The notes under the pieces were generated by a model. That model searched no databases and was not told the DNA's origin. It worked only from the letters and a program-made list of their open reading frames with translations. The translations under genes were made by a program, and so were the position numbers. A stretch of DNA of 48,178 nucleotides from Psychrobacter sp. UBA3962 (GTDB taxonomy: Bacteria; Pseudomonadota; Gammaproteobacteria; Pseudomonadales; Moraxellaceae), in contig NZ_DGDC01000004.1 of the NCBI RefSeq assembly GCF_002385225.1, forward strand, positions 1-48,178, given 5' to 3'. Positions 16,238 to 24,364 of this stretch are shown here, piece after piece (positions within the stretch are counted from its first letter, which is position 1; every line of letters starts with the position of its first letter).

Positions 16238-18442
16238 TTAAAGTTGAGCGGCTAGTTCAGCACCATCTCGAATCGCACGTTTAGCATCCAATTCTGCCGC
16301 CAATTTAGCCCCACCGATAATGTGGTACTCGGTTTTACCTTTTTTAATCGCCTTACCTTTCTTGATATCGGTTACGGCAGGCATTAAGTCGTTCACCGAC
16401 TCCTGTCCGGCACAAACCACGATACTATCCACACGTAATAGCTGGCTGTGTCCTTGAGGCGTGGTTACCCATAATCCTTCATTGGTTACTTTATCATAAG
16501 TCACCCCAGGCATCTGCATCACGCCGTGTGATTTAATATGTGCGCGGTGCACCCAGCCCGTGGTCTTATTTAAGCCTTTACCCAAACGACCCTCACGACG
16601 TTGTAGTAAATATACTTGACGCATTGGCACAATATTTTCAGGCTTAGTTAAGCCCCCATCAGTCTCATAGTCAACATTATCATCCACACCCCACTCTTGC
16701 TTCCAATCTTCTACTGACTGCGGTTCAGGGCGGTAGCTTGGGTCTTTTAGAGTTTCAGGACCTAGTTCGTGTAACGGCTGGCCGTGACGCGCGGTTAAGT
16801 ATTCACTGACATCGAAGCCAATACCGCCGGCACCGATAACCGCCACTGTCTCACCAACAGCTTTTTCACCGGATAATAGCTCGGCATAGCTGATAACTTT
16901 TGGATTATCCGCTCCCTCAAGCGTACCTTCTAAGCTGCGAGGCACAACACCGGTAGCGACTATCACATGGTCATATTTCGCTTCATCTAGCATCTCTTTG
17001 GTAACTTTGGTATTCAGCTTAATAGTTACCCCTTGATGATTTAGCTCATTTAGGAAGTAGCGCGTGGTTTCAAAGAATTCTTCTTTGCCTGGAATCACTT
17101 TGGCATAGTTGAACTGCCCGCCTAAAATATCTTTTGCTTCATAAAGCGTTACCTTATGACCCCGTTTCGCCGCTACAGTCGCCGCTGACATACCGGCCAC
17201 ACCACCGCCAATTACGGCTACTTTTTTCGCCTTCTTAGCAGGCTCATAAGTTAGCTCGGTTTCATAACAAGCCCTTGGGTTAACCAAGCAAGTGGAGCGT
17301 TTATTTTCAAAAGTGTGATCCAAGCAAGCCTGGTTACAAGCAATACAAGTGTTAATAAGATCCGTCTCACCGTTTTTAGCCTTGTTTACCCAGTCTGGAT
17401 CAGCTAAGAAAGGACGCGCCATTTGAATAAGATCGGCCTGGCCTGATGACAAGATGCTTTCTGCAGTTTCAGGCATATTGATACGGTTGGCGGCCATTAC
17501 CGGAATAGACACGTGTTTTTTCACTTCAGCCGTGTAATCCACAAAAGCTGCACGAGGCACGCTGGTCACAATAGTGGGCACCCGCGCTTCATGCCAGCCA
17601 ATACCGGTATTAATAATAGACACCCCGGCTTCCTCTAGGGCTTTGGCAACGGTAACGACTTCATCCATGACATTGCCGTCTTTTACCAAATCAATCATAG
17701 AAAGACGGAAAATAATAATGAAGTCTTCGCCCACGGCTTCGCGTACGGCTTTAACCACCTCTAGTGGGAATTTCATGCGATTATTAATATCGCCACCATA
17801 CTCATCTTTGCGCTGGTTGACATGACGAGATAAGAACTGGTTTAGCAAGTAGCCTTCTGAGCCCATAATCTCAACACCGTCGTATCCTGCCTGCTTAGCC
17901 AAAGAGGCCGAGCGGGCATAATCCTCAACTGTGCTTTTGATATTTTTAATGCTCATCTGGCGCGGTTTAAAAGGAGAGATGGGCGATTTAAAAGGACTGG
18001 CAGAAACCACAAAAGGATGATACCCATAACGACCACTGTGTAAGATTTGCATGATAATCTTACTGTCATGTCGATGCACAGCACGGGTTAAACGCTGATG
18101 GTTGATCACATCAGCTCGGGTATTCATCGTTCCCCCTGCAGGCAACAACCAGCCTTCTCGGTTAGGAGAAATACCACCAGTAATCATCATCGCTACGCCA
18201 CCTTTAGCGCGTTCAGCAAAATACGCTGCCAACTTGCCATAATTATAGAAGCGATCTTCTAGGCCGGTGTGCATTGAGCCCATAACAATACGGTTTTTTA
18301 GTTTGGTATGACCCAAATCCAAAGGCTGAAAGATATGCGGATAAGGAACATTTGTGGTGGCAATATTGTTAGAGCCAGAGCTTTCCCCTGCAGTATTGCC
18401 GTTTGAGTTATTTAAAGCGTTAGAGGTAGCAGCAGTTGCCAT
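16238..18442 (-). CDS. fadH: 2,4-dienoyl-CoA reductase (NADPH), FadH
   Basis: It reduces 2,4-dienoyl-CoA intermediates so that polyunsaturated fatty acids can enter beta-oxidation; it carries FMN, FAD and one [4Fe-4S] cluster. It has 734 residues against about 672 in E. coli. The old-yellow-enzyme barrel covers about 35-365, with catalytic Tyr198 (GSEGYLLNQF) and His284 (GIGWHEARVPT). The cluster Cys are 366, 369, 373 and 385. The dinucleotide fold begins at VIGGGVAGMSAA (410-421). Residues 1-32 are an extra tail of Asn, Ser, Ala, Thr and Gly; no alternative start exists between it and the conserved core, and AAGGAT stands before the first ATG, so the tail appears real. Confidence 0.94.
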   Translation of the reverse strand: MATAATSNALNNSNGNTAGESSGSNNIATTNVPYPHIFQPLDLGHTKLKNRIVMGSMHTGLEDRFYNYGKLAAYFAERAKGGVAMMITGGISPNREGWLLPAGGTMNTRADVINHQRLTRAVHRHDSKIIMQILHSGRYGYHPFVVSASPFKSPISPFKPRQMSIKNIKSTVEDYARSASLAKQAGYDGVEIMGSEGYLLNQFLSRHVNQRKDEYGGDINNRMKFPLEVVKAVREAVGEDFIIIFRLSMIDLVKDGNVMDEVVTVAKALEEAGVSIINTGIGWHEARVPTIVTSVPRAAFVDYTAEVKKHVSIPVMAANRINMPETAESILSSGQADLIQMARPFLADPDWVNKAKNGETDLINTCIACNQACLDHTFENKRSTCLVNPRACYETELTYEPAKKAKKVAVIGGGVAGMSAATVAAKRGHKVTLYEAKDILGGQFNYAKVIPGKEEFFETTRYFLNELNHQGVTIKLNTKVTKEMLDEAKYDHVIVATGVVPRSLEGTLEGADNPKVISYAELLSGEKAVGETVAVIGAGGIGFDVSEYLTARHGQPLHELGPETLKDPSYRPEPQSVEDWKQEWGVDDNVDYETDGGLTKPENIVPMRQVYLLQRREGRLGKGLNKTTGWVHRAHIKSHGVMQMPGVTYDKVTNEGLWVTTPQGHSQLLRVDSIVVCAGQESVNDLMPAVTDIKKGKAIKKGKTEYHIIGGAKLAAELDAKRAIRDGAELAAQL

Positions 18443-18559
18443 AAAAAAATATCCTTATTAAATTCAGAGTGACACTAAACCCAGTGGGCAGTAGCGTTTA
18501 ACCGAAATATGTGACTAAGAAGAGTAGACCAAACTTAGCAGTTGTTAGATGAGTATTTG

Positions 18560-18588
18560 GTTAAATGAATCCGATAATATCATTTAAC
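18560..18588. promoter_or_regulatory. Candidate operator between fadH and the acyl-CoA ligase
   Basis: GTTAAATGA (18560-18568) and TCATTTAAC (18580-18588) are perfect 9-bp inverted arms 11 bases apart, so half-site centres are 20 bp apart, about two helical turns. This suits a dimeric TetR-like or similar fatty-acid regulator. Confidence 0.55.
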
Positions 18589-18636
18589 TACCCTCAGTTA
18601 GTATCGTTTTATTGATTTAAAATTAATAGTTATCTG

Positions 18637-18666
18637 TTGACTAGATAAATTCAGTTCACATATACT
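18637..18666 (+). promoter_or_regulatory. Promoter of the acyl-CoA ligase
   Basis: TTGACT (18637-18642), 18-base spacer, TATACT (18661-18666). It predicts a leader of about 128 bases that includes the hairpin at 18717-18742. Confidence 0.65.
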
Positions 18667-18716
18667 CACTGACTAAACTTATCCTATTACCTTCGTATCA
18701 TAAGCTGATTAAGCCA

Positions 18717-18742
18717 GGTCATGCAAAGGGTATGCAATGACC
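18717..18742 (+). other. Leader stem-loop of the acyl-CoA ligase mRNA
   Basis: GGTCAT-GCA (18717-18725) pairs with TGC-A-ATGACC (18733-18742) with one bulge and a short loop. It ends 58 bases before the ATG, with no T-run. Confidence 0.45.
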
Positions 18743-18800
18743 GTCTAGGCACTCTAACCAAGATACGACTGCTCAAAACTCTGATAAAGGACTATCTGTA

Positions 18801-20483
18801 ATGACCGACTATAGTACGGGTCTAGCTAAGACCGAAGCCAATTACCAACCTTTAACTCCAATACAGTTTATCGCGCGCACAGCGACGGTATATCCCAACA
18901 AAACCTCTATTATTTATGATGACTTGGTGCAGTCACCGATTACCTATACTTGGGCACAGACTTATAATCGCTGTCGCAATCTTGCGCATGGATTAAAAAA
19001 GTTGGGTATTAATAAAGATGACACTGTGGCCATTATGGCCCCCAATACCCCAACCATGGTTGAAGCCGCCTTTGGGGTGCCAATGTCGCAAGGTGTCCTT
19101 TGTACTTTAAATACTCGACTTGATATTGGCGCGCTCACTTTTTGTCTGCAGCACTCTGAGGCGAAAGTGCTGATCTTAGACAGTGAGTTTGCTGAGCATG
19201 TCGATCTTATCGAAGAAACTTTTCCTCATTTAATCCTTATTCATGCCACTGACAGAGCGTTTTCCGAAACCAAACCTTTTGGCAAAATGAGTTACGAGCA
19301 GCTGATAGAGTTTGGGGGGTTCGATAGCGATCAAGCTAAAGCAGATTTTGACCGGACCATATATCCTGCAGATGAGTGGGATGCCATTGCCTTAAACTAT
19401 ACCTCTGGTACCACTGGCAAACCTAAAGGGGTGGTCTATCACCATCGAGGCGCCACGCTTAATGCGTTATCCAATATTTTGGATTGGGACATGCCAAAGT
19501 TTAATACCTATCTGTGGACCCTACCTCTCTTCCATTGTAATGGCTGGTGCTTCCCATGGACGGTAGCTGAACGAGCCGGTATTAACGTGTGTTTACGTCA
19601 GATTGATGCCAACTTAATTCTAAAGTTAATTGCCAAATATAACATCACCCATTATTGTGCTGCGCCTGTTGTGCACAATATGATTGCTGCTGGCGACGAA
19701 GCTCTAAAGCAAGCTATTACTCATACCGTTAATGGCTTTGTGGCCGGTGCTCCGCCATCAGAAGCCATGCTAGAGAAGATGGAAGCCATGAACTTCAACA
19801 TCACTCACGTTTACGGCTTGACCGAAGTCTATGGCCCGGTCACTATCTGTGCAGAACATGATGAGTGGCAACAGTTGTCGGTGGCAGAGCGTGCTTCTAA
19901 GAAATCTCGCCAAGGCACTACCTCACATCTAATGACGGGCTTTGAAGTACTAAAACAAGGCACCAATGAGCCGGTGGCCGCCGATGGGACTGAGATGGGA
20001 GAGCTGGCATTAAAAGGTAATATGGTGATGAAGGGCTATTTGAAAAACCCGAAAGCGACTGAAGAAGCCTTCGCAGGCGGTTGGTTCCGTACTGGGGATT
20101 TAGGAGTCAAAGATGCTGATGGCTATATTAAGATTATGGACCGCTTAAAAGACATCATCATTTCAGGCGGAGAAAATATTTCCAGTATTGAAATCGAGAA
20201 CATTCTTTATGGCCTTCCACAAGTGAACAGTTGCGGTGTGGTCGCTGCCTCCAATGAGAAGTGGGGCGAAGTACCAGTGGCCTTTATTGAAATTGCCGAA
20301 GGCGCGACTTTAACCCGAGATCAGGTTATCGAGCACTGCCGTCAGAATTTAGCCAAATTCAAAGTGCCAAAACACGTTATCTTCTGCGAAATTCCAAAAA
20401 CCAGCACCGGTAAAATCCAGAAGTTTGAGCTACGCAATGCCGCCCAATCTATGGCCAATGAAGAGCCGAAGGTTAAGCATTAA
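18801..20483 (+). CDS. Fatty-acyl-CoA synthetase (AMP-forming ligase)
   Basis: It activates a carboxylic acid with ATP and CoA through an acyl-adenylate. It has 560 residues. The P-loop-like motif is YTSGTTGKPKG (200-210), the adenylate motif YGLTEVYGP (338-346), then GWFRTGDLG and DRLKDIIISGGENISS, and the catalytic C-terminal Lys is 538 in KTSTGKIQK. The overall style (LPLFHCNGWCFPWT) is that of the AlkK/DmdB group of short- to medium-chain ligases rather than long-chain FadD, so medium-chain fatty acid is the best guess. AAGGA lies about ten bases before the ATG. Divergent from fadH and close to FadL, it fits a fatty-acid uptake and activation block. Confidence 0.88.
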   Translation: MTDYSTGLAKTEANYQPLTPIQFIARTATVYPNKTSIIYDDLVQSPITYTWAQTYNRCRNLAHGLKKLGINKDDTVAIMAPNTPTMVEAAFGVPMSQGVLCTLNTRLDIGALTFCLQHSEAKVLILDSEFAEHVDLIEETFPHLILIHATDRAFSETKPFGKMSYEQLIEFGGFDSDQAKADFDRTIYPADEWDAIALNYTSGTTGKPKGVVYHHRGATLNALSNILDWDMPKFNTYLWTLPLFHCNGWCFPWTVAERAGINVCLRQIDANLILKLIAKYNITHYCAAPVVHNMIAAGDEALKQAITHTVNGFVAGAPPSEAMLEKMEAMNFNITHVYGLTEVYGPVTICAEHDEWQQLSVAERASKKSRQGTTSHLMTGFEVLKQGTNEPVAADGTEMGELALKGNMVMKGYLKNPKATEEAFAGGWFRTGDLGVKDADGYIKIMDRLKDIIISGGENISSIEIENILYGLPQVNSCGVVAASNEKWGEVPVAFIEIAEGATLTRDQVIEHCRQNLAKFKVPKHVIFCEIPKTSTGKIQKFELRNAAQSMANEEPKVKH

Positions 20484-20506
20484 GCGCTACAAATTGCTGT
20501 AATCAA

Positions 20507-20541
20507 CAAAAATGCCCATTGAGATATCAATGGGCATTTTT
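20507..20541. terminator. Bidirectional terminator between ligase and aminotransferase
   Basis: AATGCCCATTGA (20511-20522) pairs perfectly over 12 bases with 20527-20538, four-base loop, A-run left and T-run right. It serves the two convergent genes. Confidence 0.85.
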
Positions 20542-20585
20542 ATTATTTTCCTAAAAGCTTTTATAATAAAGCTTAGCTGGCTTGA

Positions 20586-21731
20586 TTAAGCGGGCTGTAC
20601 TTTATCCAGTACCGTTTTAAAACGCTCTACCGCACCATCTATGTCCGTTAGCTTATCAAGACCAAATAGACCTAGACGGAAAGTCTGGAAGCCCTCCGGC
20701 TCACCTACTTGTAGTGGCACACCAGAAGCAATCTGCATGCCTTCTTCAGCAAAAGCACGGCCTTTGTGCATTTCTTCATTCTCGGTGTAGCACACCACAA
20801 CCCCTGGCGCTTGATACCCTTCAGCCGCCACGCTTTGGATGCCGCGGTCTTCTAATAGATCACGAATACGATTGCCTAATTCCCACTGCGCCTGCTTTAA
20901 TTCTTCAAAGCCAATGTCTTTGGCTTCCAACATCACATCACGGAACATACGCAAGCTGTCAGTTGGCATAGTGGCATGATAGGCATGGCCACCATTTTCA
21001 TAAGCACGCATGATGGTTAACCACTGCTTCAAGTCTAAACTGAAGCTATTTGATTCTGTCCCCTCTACTTGGGCCACAGCTTTTTCGCTTAGCATAACTA
21101 GGCCTGCACAAGGGGTGCTGCTCCACCCTTTTTGTGGTGCTGAAACAAGAACGTCGATACCCAGCTGCTTCATATCTAACCAAATACAACCTGAAGCAAT
21201 ACAGTCAATAACCAGTAGGCCGCCCACGCTATGTACAGCATCTGCCAACTGCTTGATATAGTCATCAGGCAATATCATGCCAGAAGCGGTCTCAACATGC
21301 GGAGCAAATACCAAATCTGGCTTTTGCTCTTTAATCGCTGCCACAGCCTCTTCAATGGCTACTGGCGCGAAAGGATTTGGAGTACCCTCTTCTGACTCAC
21401 CTTCTACCTGATTGGCTTTTAATGCGCCTACTGATTGGGCAATTTTTCCTTTTTCTAAAATCTGAGTCCAGCGATAACTAAACCAACCGTTACGCACAAC
21501 CAAGCAGTTCTTATCAGTGGCTAATTGACGGGCAATGGCTTCCATAGCATAAGTACCAGAGCCTGGCACAATGGCCACTGCGTCTGCTGCGTAAACTTGC
21601 TTTAGGTTGCTGGATAAGTCATTCATTACCTGTTGAAATACTTTTGACATGTGGTTTAAAGCACGGTCAGTATAGACCACTGAATATTCTAATAAACCAT
21701 CAGGATCAACATCACAACGTAATGCAGGCAT
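20586..21731 (-). CDS. Class V PLP aminotransferase, alanine-glyoxylate/serine-pyruvate type
   Basis: This 381-residue pyridoxal-phosphate enzyme has fold type I, class V. The PLP-binding Lys is 201 in SAPQKGWSSTPCAG, and the ring-contacting Asp is 176 in LLVIDCIASG. The PGSGTYAMEA segment (56-65) contacts the phosphate. The FRLGLFG motif near the C terminus is typical of the alanine-glyoxylate family. The exact amino donor and acceptor cannot be read. AAGGAG lies six bases before the ATG. It follows the bacterioferritin genes on the same strand, but a strong terminator separates them. Confidence 0.82.
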   Translation of the reverse strand: MPALRCDVDPDGLLEYSVVYTDRALNHMSKVFQQVMNDLSSNLKQVYAADAVAIVPGSGTYAMEAIARQLATDKNCLVVRNGWFSYRWTQILEKGKIAQSVGALKANQVEGESEEGTPNPFAPVAIEEAVAAIKEQKPDLVFAPHVETASGMILPDDYIKQLADAVHSVGGLLVIDCIASGCIWLDMKQLGIDVLVSAPQKGWSSTPCAGLVMLSEKAVAQVEGTESNSFSLDLKQWLTIMRAYENGGHAYHATMPTDSLRMFRDVMLEAKDIGFEELKQAQWELGNRIRDLLEDRGIQSVAAEGYQAPGVVVCYTENEEMHKGRAFAEEGMQIASGVPLQVGEPEGFQTFRLGLFGLDKLTDIDGAVERFKTVLDKVQPA

Positions 21732-21864
21732 AGCTACTCCTTTTTTTTATTTAAATTATATGTTGCTAATTATCTAGTTATACCACAAATAAAACCTTGC
21801 GTTTTTAGTATAGCTGTAACTGGCTAATGAGTACACCTTAACTGATGACTAAACCGCAGGGATA

Positions 21865-21895
21865 AAAAATACCAACTTACTTTTGTAAGTTGGTA
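21865..21895 (-). terminator. Terminator of the bacterioferritin genes
   Basis: An 11-bp perfect stem (21870-21880 with 21885-21895, loop TTTT) is followed on the minus strand by six T. It ends the transcript of the two bacterioferritin genes. Confidence 0.85.
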
Positions 21896-21970
21896 TCAGC
21901 TAGTATAAGTTACTGTTAAATAAATTCGACTTTTAAGTTAAGGCATTGACAGCGTTCTATTACTCATTAC

Positions 21971-22441
21971 TCAATCGTCAATTTTTGCTTGAATATAGTT
22001 TTCTAGGCCCATAGCTTCAACCAGGTCTTGCTGAGTATCTAGCCAGTCTGAGTACTCTTCGTTACCATCCTTTAAATCTAATAATAGCTTACGTGACACA
22101 TAATCTTGCTTTTGTTCACACAGCGCAATTGACTCGGTAATAGTGGCAAACTTCTGATCTTCTAAGCGCACATTGCACTCAATCATCTCCGCCACATCTT
22201 CACCGATGAACAGTTTGCCGTACTCTTGCAAGTTTGGCAGACCCTCTAATAACAAAATACGCTCAATCAAGGCGTCTGACCATTTCATTTCAGCAATAGA
22301 CTGTTTATAGAAAGCTTCATTTAACTCTTCAATTCCCCAGTTTTTGGCAATACGGGCATGCAAAAAATACTGGTTAATGGCTATTAACGATTGTCCAAGC
22401 ACCTTATTCAAAGCGCGAAGGACTTCTTTATCTCCCTGCAT
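21971..22441 (-). CDS. Bacterioferritin subunit, haem-ligand type lacking the ferroxidase centre
   Basis: This is a 156-residue four-helix-bundle subunit of a 24-mer iron store. By alignment with E. coli Bfr, Met52 (AEMKWSD), the axial haem ligand, is kept, and so are Glu51 and Glu94. The other di-iron ligands are lost: position 18 is Ser instead of Glu, 54 is Trp instead of His, 127 is Asn instead of Glu, and 130 is Tyr instead of His. It therefore should bind haem at subunit pairs but not oxidise iron. It follows the ferroxidase-type subunit by 70 bases on the same strand and probably forms mixed shells with it, as known for paired bacterioferritins of Neisseria and Pseudomonas putida. Confidence 0.88.
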   Translation of the reverse strand: MQGDKEVLRALNKVLGQSLIAINQYFLHARIAKNWGIEELNEAFYKQSIAEMKWSDALIERILLLEGLPNLQEYGKLFIGEDVAEMIECNVRLEDQKFATITESIALCEQKQDYVSRKLLLDLKDGNEEYSDWLDTQQDLVEAMGLENYIQAKIDD

Positions 22442-22511
22442 AACTTTCTCCTACATTTGCATTAGCACTTATTGGGTGCTGAAATTATGAAATAATTCTA
22501 GCTAATAGGGC

Positions 22512-22991
22512 CTATTCTGAAATCTCACCCATTTGGCTTTGTAAGTAGTTTTGCAGACCCACCATATCAATTAAACCAAGCTGCTGCTCTAGCCAATGTG
22601 CATGATCCTCTTCAGTATCCTCTAACTGAGCTACCAAGATATCACGGGTCACATAGTCATGCTCTTGCTCACAAAGAGCAATGCCCTCTTTTAAATGCTG
22701 CTGAACTTTATATTCAAGTTCTAGGTCAAGCTTAAGCATCTCAGGAACCGTGCTGCCCACAGTAATGGCATCAACCGTCATGTCCGGCTTACCACCGAGC
22801 ATTAATATACGACGGATAATGGCCTGAGCGTGCTGGGTCTCATCTTCCATTTCATGGTGAATACGATCATACAGCTTACCGTAGTGCCATTCACCATACA
22901 TTTCTGAATGAATGAAATACTGATCGCGGGCTCCTAATTCACCCCCAAGCAAAAAGTTTAAATAATCAATGACTTTCTGACTTCCTTTCAT
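22512..22991 (-). CDS. Bacterioferritin subunit, ferroxidase type lacking the haem Met
   Basis: This 159-residue subunit has the full di-iron ferroxidase set by alignment with E. coli Bfr: Glu18, Glu51, His54, Glu93 (one position shifted), Glu127 and His130. Position 52, the haem-ligating Met in E. coli Bfr, is Thr (EDETQHA). It should oxidise Fe(II) and store it as mineral but not coordinate haem by itself. AAAAGGTAG lies upstream of the ATG. It is the first of the bacterioferritin pair; bfd lies upstream behind its own terminator, so the pair needs its own promoter in 22992-23123. Confidence 0.9.
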   Translation of the reverse strand: MKGSQKVIDYLNFLLGGELGARDQYFIHSEMYGEWHYGKLYDRIHHEMEDETQHAQAIIRRILMLGGKPDMTVDAITVGSTVPEMLKLDLELEYKVQQHLKEGIALCEQEHDYVTRDILVAQLEDTEEDHAHWLEQQLGLIDMVGLQNYLQSQMGEISE

Positions 22992-23123
22992 AGTAGCTAC
23001 CTTTTAATTATCTATTTTATTTACTTATCTACTAGTCCACATTCATAGTAACAAACTTAGAGCGTTCACACAGTGTTTTTTAGAACTGCAAATAGAAGGA
23101 AAAATAAGAAATTTTAAGCTATA

Positions 23124-23166
23124 AAAAAGTGAACCCGAGTATCTCGTAGCTCACTTTATTTTTTCT
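23124..23166 (-). terminator. Terminator of bfd
   Basis: AAAGTGA (23127-23133) pairs with TCACTTT (23152-23158), with inner CGAG/CTCG pairing. On the minus strand a run of six T follows. Confidence 0.75.
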
Positions 23167-23238
23167 ATTTTATGCTTCTTCCTGATTTTTTTGCCCAATA
23201 TTAACTGGTCTCAAGCTCTATATCAGCACCAATCAGAT

Positions 23239-23448
23239 TTATACAGCATAAGCCAATTGGCCTGCCAACTCGCTATCCACACTCATTGCTTGATGCTCTT
23301 CTAGAAAATCATTCACCATAGGTTCGCAACAGCCGCAACAAGTGGCGACATCTAATGCTTCTTTTAAGCCATCCATAGAGTCGATGCCTGAAGCAAGGGC
23401 GGCTTTTATTTGACGGTCTTTAACATTATTACATATGCAAACGATCAT
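23239..23448 (-). CDS. bfd: Bacterioferritin-associated ferredoxin
   Basis: Bfd docks on bacterioferritin haem sites and delivers electrons that reduce the stored ferric core, releasing iron. This 69-residue protein has the [2Fe-2S] ligands Cys4 and Cys6 (MIVCIC) and Cys38 and Cys41 (CCGCC, 37-41). The frame opens eight codons earlier at 23472, but ATG 23448 begins exactly where Bfd proteins do and has GAGGA seven bases upstream. Expression is probably iron-controlled: a Fur-box-like site lies 70 bases upstream. It sits beside the two bacterioferritin genes. Confidence 0.92.
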   Translation of the reverse strand: MIVCICNNVKDRQIKAALASGIDSMDGLKEALDVATCCGCCEPMVNDFLEEHQAMSVDSELAGQLAYAV

Positions 23449-23517
23449 CTTGATATCCTCATCTATTGGCATCTATCGGCCTGCCAAAGCAAGTAAGGTG
23501 AATAAGTTATTCTATAT

Positions 23518-23536
23518 GATAACGATAACAATTCTT
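23518..23536 (-). promoter_or_regulatory. Fur-box-like site upstream of bfd
   Basis: The 19-mer GATAACGATAACAATTCTT matches 14 of 19 positions of the Fur consensus GATAATGATAATCATTATC. Its position fits repression of bfd under iron sufficiency, as known for bfd in other bacteria. Confidence 0.6.
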
Positions 23537-23642
23537 ATTTACAATAATTTTTTAGCGCAATCTCTGCTAATTTACAAAACACTCTTACTTAGTAAAGCTT
23601 GGTTTATAAAACCTTAGACTTCTGCTTTTTAGGCAAATTAAA

Positions 23643-23672
23643 TAAAAAAAAGACCAAGCTAGGCTCGGTCTT
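23643..23672 (-). terminator. Terminator of dsbA
   Basis: AGACCAAGC (23651-23659) pairs with GCTCGGTCT (23663-23671), one wobble, three-base loop. On the minus strand a run of T follows. Confidence 0.8.
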
Positions 23673-23722
23673 CTTTATATATTTAGCGGACAAATAAGAG
23701 AGTCCAGAGTATCAAGCGAGAA

Positions 23723-24364
23723 TTATTTGCCTGCTTTTAAATCTGTGCGTACTTTTTTCACTAAGTAGTCTACTACCTTTGGCACTTTCTCAGACTCACC
23801 TTGTACCACATATCTACCATGCACAACCACAGCGGGCACACCCGTTAACTGATAACGTTTGGCGCCTGCTTTTGAACGAGCCACTTTGGTGCTAACTGCA
23901 AATGAGTTGTATAGGCTGTTGAATTTCTTTTGATCCAAGCCTTGGTTAGCGTACCATTTAGATAGAGAGTTTTGGTCAAATAGGCGTTGGTTGTCTTTGT
24001 GAATAGCATCAAACAATTTATTGTGAGTTTTAGCTTGATAGCCCATCAACTGCGCCGCATAGAAGCCACGCGCATTAACTTCCCACATTGGGTTCAGGGC
24101 AGCTGGCGACTCTAAAAATAGCACATCGCTAGGTTTGGTCTTGGCCCATTTTTGCATATGCGGATTTAGGGCATAGCAATGCGGACAACCATACCAGAAG
24201 AACTCGCGAACAATAATTTTGTCGCCATTAATGCTTTCAGGATTATCCAATACTACATAATCTTTACCTGCCACATAATCTGCTGCGGAAGCTGGCATCG
24301 AGGCTAGGCCTACAGCGGCAACTAAAGAGGCTAAAGCAAAACCTCGCTGAGAATAAAACTTCAT
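23723..24364 (-). CDS. dsbA: Periplasmic thiol:disulfide oxidoreductase DsbA
   Basis: DsbA introduces disulfides into exported proteins and is re-oxidised by DsbB. The 213-residue precursor has a signal peptide of about 28 residues ending PASAAD. The active site CPHC is at 60-63 (FFWYGCPHCYALNPH) and the conserved cis-proline is 177 (TGVPAVV). AAGGAA lies seven bases before the ATG. It is a single-gene unit ended by its own terminator and divergent from ubiG. Confidence 0.95.
   Translation of the reverse strand: MKFYSQRGFALASLVAAVGLASMPASAADYVAGKDYVVLDNPESINGDKIIVREFFWYGCPHCYALNPHMQKWAKTKPSDVLFLESPAALNPMWEVNARGFYAAQLMGYQAKTHNKLFDAIHKDNQRLFDQNSLSKWYANQGLDQKKFNSLYNSFAVSTKVARSKAGAKRYQLTGVPAVVVHGRYVVQGESEKVPKVVDYLVKKVRTDLKAGK

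Larger units (their letters stand above)
18443..18800. other. Divergent regulatory region fadH / acyl-CoA ligase
   Basis: This spacer is without genes. It holds the inverted repeat at 18560-18588, a strong plus-strand promoter (18637-18666) and a leader stem (18717-18742), listed separately. A shared control of fadH and the ligase is likely from the arrangement. Confidence 0.7.
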
